Below, in pieces: positions 63,121-64,000 of a stretch of DNA of 64,000 nucleotides. The translations under genes and the position numbers were made by a program. The notes under the pieces were generated by a model that was not told the origin of the DNA, did no database searches, and worked only from the letters and a program-made list of their open reading frames with translations. Within the stretch, counting starts at the first letter, position 1; every line of letters begins with the position of its first letter. Location: assembly GCF_003710815.1 (NCBI RefSeq), contig NZ_RHHP01000023.1, positions 1 to 64,000 on the forward strand, read 5' to 3'. The DNA is from Brevibacillus centrosporus (GTDB lineage: Bacteria > Bacillota > Bacilli > Brevibacillales > Brevibacillaceae).

Positions 63121-63239
63121 GTGTTTGTAGTAGCCCCTCTCTTAGATATGACCCTATAGACATAAGTGTACACGAATATGTCCCGGATTACCACCAAACA
63201 TTCCGTGAACAATCTGGTAAACAGACGCGCCAGACGCAG

Positions 63240-64000
63240 TTAATCCAGGATTTTGCCCGGATTCAGGATGTTGTGGGGATCGAACTGCTGCTTGATCAGC
63301 TTCATCCAGGGAAGCGTGTCCGCATGCTCTTTTTGCAGGTACTTTTTCTTCCCGATGCCAATGCCGTGCTCGCCTGTGCAGGTACCGCCTTTTTGCAGGG
63401 CGTATTCGACGATTTTAGCATTGACCTCCTCGGCCAGCTGTACTTCGGCTGGATCCTGCTTGTTGAACATCAGCGTGGTGTGGAAGTTTCCATCGCCCAC
63501 GTGACCTAAAACACCGCCAGCCAGTCCGCTTTGATCGATGACCTCGCGAGCATAGACGACCGCTCCTGTCAGTTCGGATAGGGGGGTGCATACATCCGTG
63601 AGCATCATTTCTTTACCGGGGAAGCCGTGCTTGAAGGCGTAGGCGAGATTATGGCGCGCTTCCCATAGTTTTGCCCTTTTTTTGGAATCTGTTTCAACCA
63701 AAAAGTCGATAGAGCCATTTTCTTCGAGCAGCTCTTGGGCAAAGGAGACATCGTGCGTCAGTCCAGCCTCATTGCCGTGAAATTCGAGGAACAGGGTAGG
63801 CTGCTCCAAATATTCCGTTTCGCTATGCAGATTCACTTGGCGGATCGAGGTGCTGTCCACCAGCTCGACACGGGCAATGGCAATTCCGGCTGCCAGCAAG
63901 GACATTGCCCCATCGACAGCCTGTTTCATCGTAGGGAACGTCGCACGACCAGCGATGACCGTTTCAGGAATGCCGTACACCTTGAGGGTGATTTCCGTGA
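63240..64000 (-). CDS. FAD-linked oxidase (GlcD/D-lactate dehydrogenase-like), C-terminal part
   Basis: At least 253 residues; the frame is open to the right edge of the window, so the N-terminal FAD-binding half lies outside. The visible part is the FAD-oxidase C-terminal domain: 'LWEARHNLAYAFKHGFPGKE', 'GHVGDGNFHTTLMFNKQDP' and the terminal 'GTCTGEHGIGIGKKKYL' and 'DPHNILNPGKILD' are highly conserved. It oxidises a 2-hydroxy acid such as glycolate or D-lactate. The final codon lies about 120 nt downstream of the small-membrane-protein gene start; no hairpin is obvious between. Confidence 0.93.
   Translation of the reverse strand, partial: TEITLKVYGIPETVIAGRATFPTMKQAVDGAMSLLAAGIAIARVELVDSTSIRQVNLHSETEYLEQPTLFLEFHGNEAGLTHDVSFAQELLEENGSIDFLVETDSKKRAKLWEARHNLAYAFKHGFPGKEMMLTDVCTPLSELTGAVVYAREVIDQSGLAGGVLGHVGDGNFHTTLMFNKQDPAEVQLAEEVNAKIVEYALQKGGTCTGEHGIGIGKKKYLQKEHADTLPWMKLIKQQFDPHNILNPGKILD

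Noticed and set aside
1..64000. CRISPR arrays, tRNA/rRNA genes, insertion sequences, prophage or integrative elements
   Set aside because: I saw no regularly spaced repeats, no tRNA-like clover pattern, no transposase or integrase reading frame, and no flanking direct repeats around the unusual loci.

Overview
The window looks like a chromosomal segment of a low-GC-lineage, spore-forming Gram-positive bacterium of the Paenibacillaceae, most likely Brevibacillus or a close relative. This is inferred from the strong AGGAGG-type ribosome binding sites, GTG/TTG starts, base composition near 50-55% GC, a CotH/VTC/DUF4956 cluster, a stand-alone bacterial nitric oxide synthase, a Btr-type AraC regulator and a complete yclNOPQ-type transporter. 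I see no rRNA, tRNA, CRISPR array, insertion sequence or prophage.

Region 1 (1-10 kb) is iron and nutrient uptake. A TetR regulator converges on a siderophore ABC operon (two FecCD permeases and a lipoprotein, no ATPase). Upstream lies an AraC regulator fused to a siderophore-binding domain. Both the regulator and the operon have near-perfect Fur boxes. A DinB-like protein, an SsuABC/TauABC-type importer and a LysR regulator with its own Fur box follow.

Region 2 (10.2-20.5 kb) is a single co-directional run of ten genes behind a Fur box: an FmdE-like protein, a peptide/nickel-type ABC importer (one subunit is a permease-ATPase fusion), two tandem paralogous glutamine-amidotransferase-fold proteins, a divergent FtsE/FtsX pair, a PcsB/CwlO-like coiled-coil secreted protein without a hydrolase domain, and an SLH-like anchored protein. 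I do not recognise this combination as a described system.

Region 3 (20.6-30.8 kb) holds a CotH-DUF4956-VTC operon with a two-component system encoded just upstream and a matching direct-repeat operator, an MFS pseudogene, nitric oxide synthase, a GHL10-type glycosidase with a copper-amine-oxidase-like stalk, and a lipase-like hydrolase.

Region 4 (30.8-47.2 kb) is the most striking part: two divergent operons encoding a large FtsZ/tubulin-like protein, a second large protein, two membrane vWA proteins, a zinc-ribbon GTPase, a GAP1-like protein with a membrane anchor, a small beta-rich protein, and divergently an SH3 membrane protein, a zinc-ribbon membrane protein and a tiny membrane protein. 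It resembles a predicted FtsZ-like/vWA/GTPase membrane-remodelling or conflict system, here in an apparently complete Gram-positive form.

Region 5 (47.4-56.8 kb) has a cupin, a 1997-residue signalling protein (degenerate protein kinase, AAA/NACHT-like ATPase, TPR-like, GAF, Hpt-like and CheA-like ATPase), a convergent CheY-like receiver, a MATE exporter, and a PadR gene that appears frameshifted at a T5 tract.

Region 6 (56.9-64 kb) contains a Fur-regulated yclNOPQ-type (petrobactin-like) importer, a GMC oxidoreductase pseudogene (in-frame stop at codon 8 and a probable internal deletion), two small genes and the C-terminal part of an FAD-linked oxidase that runs off the right edge.
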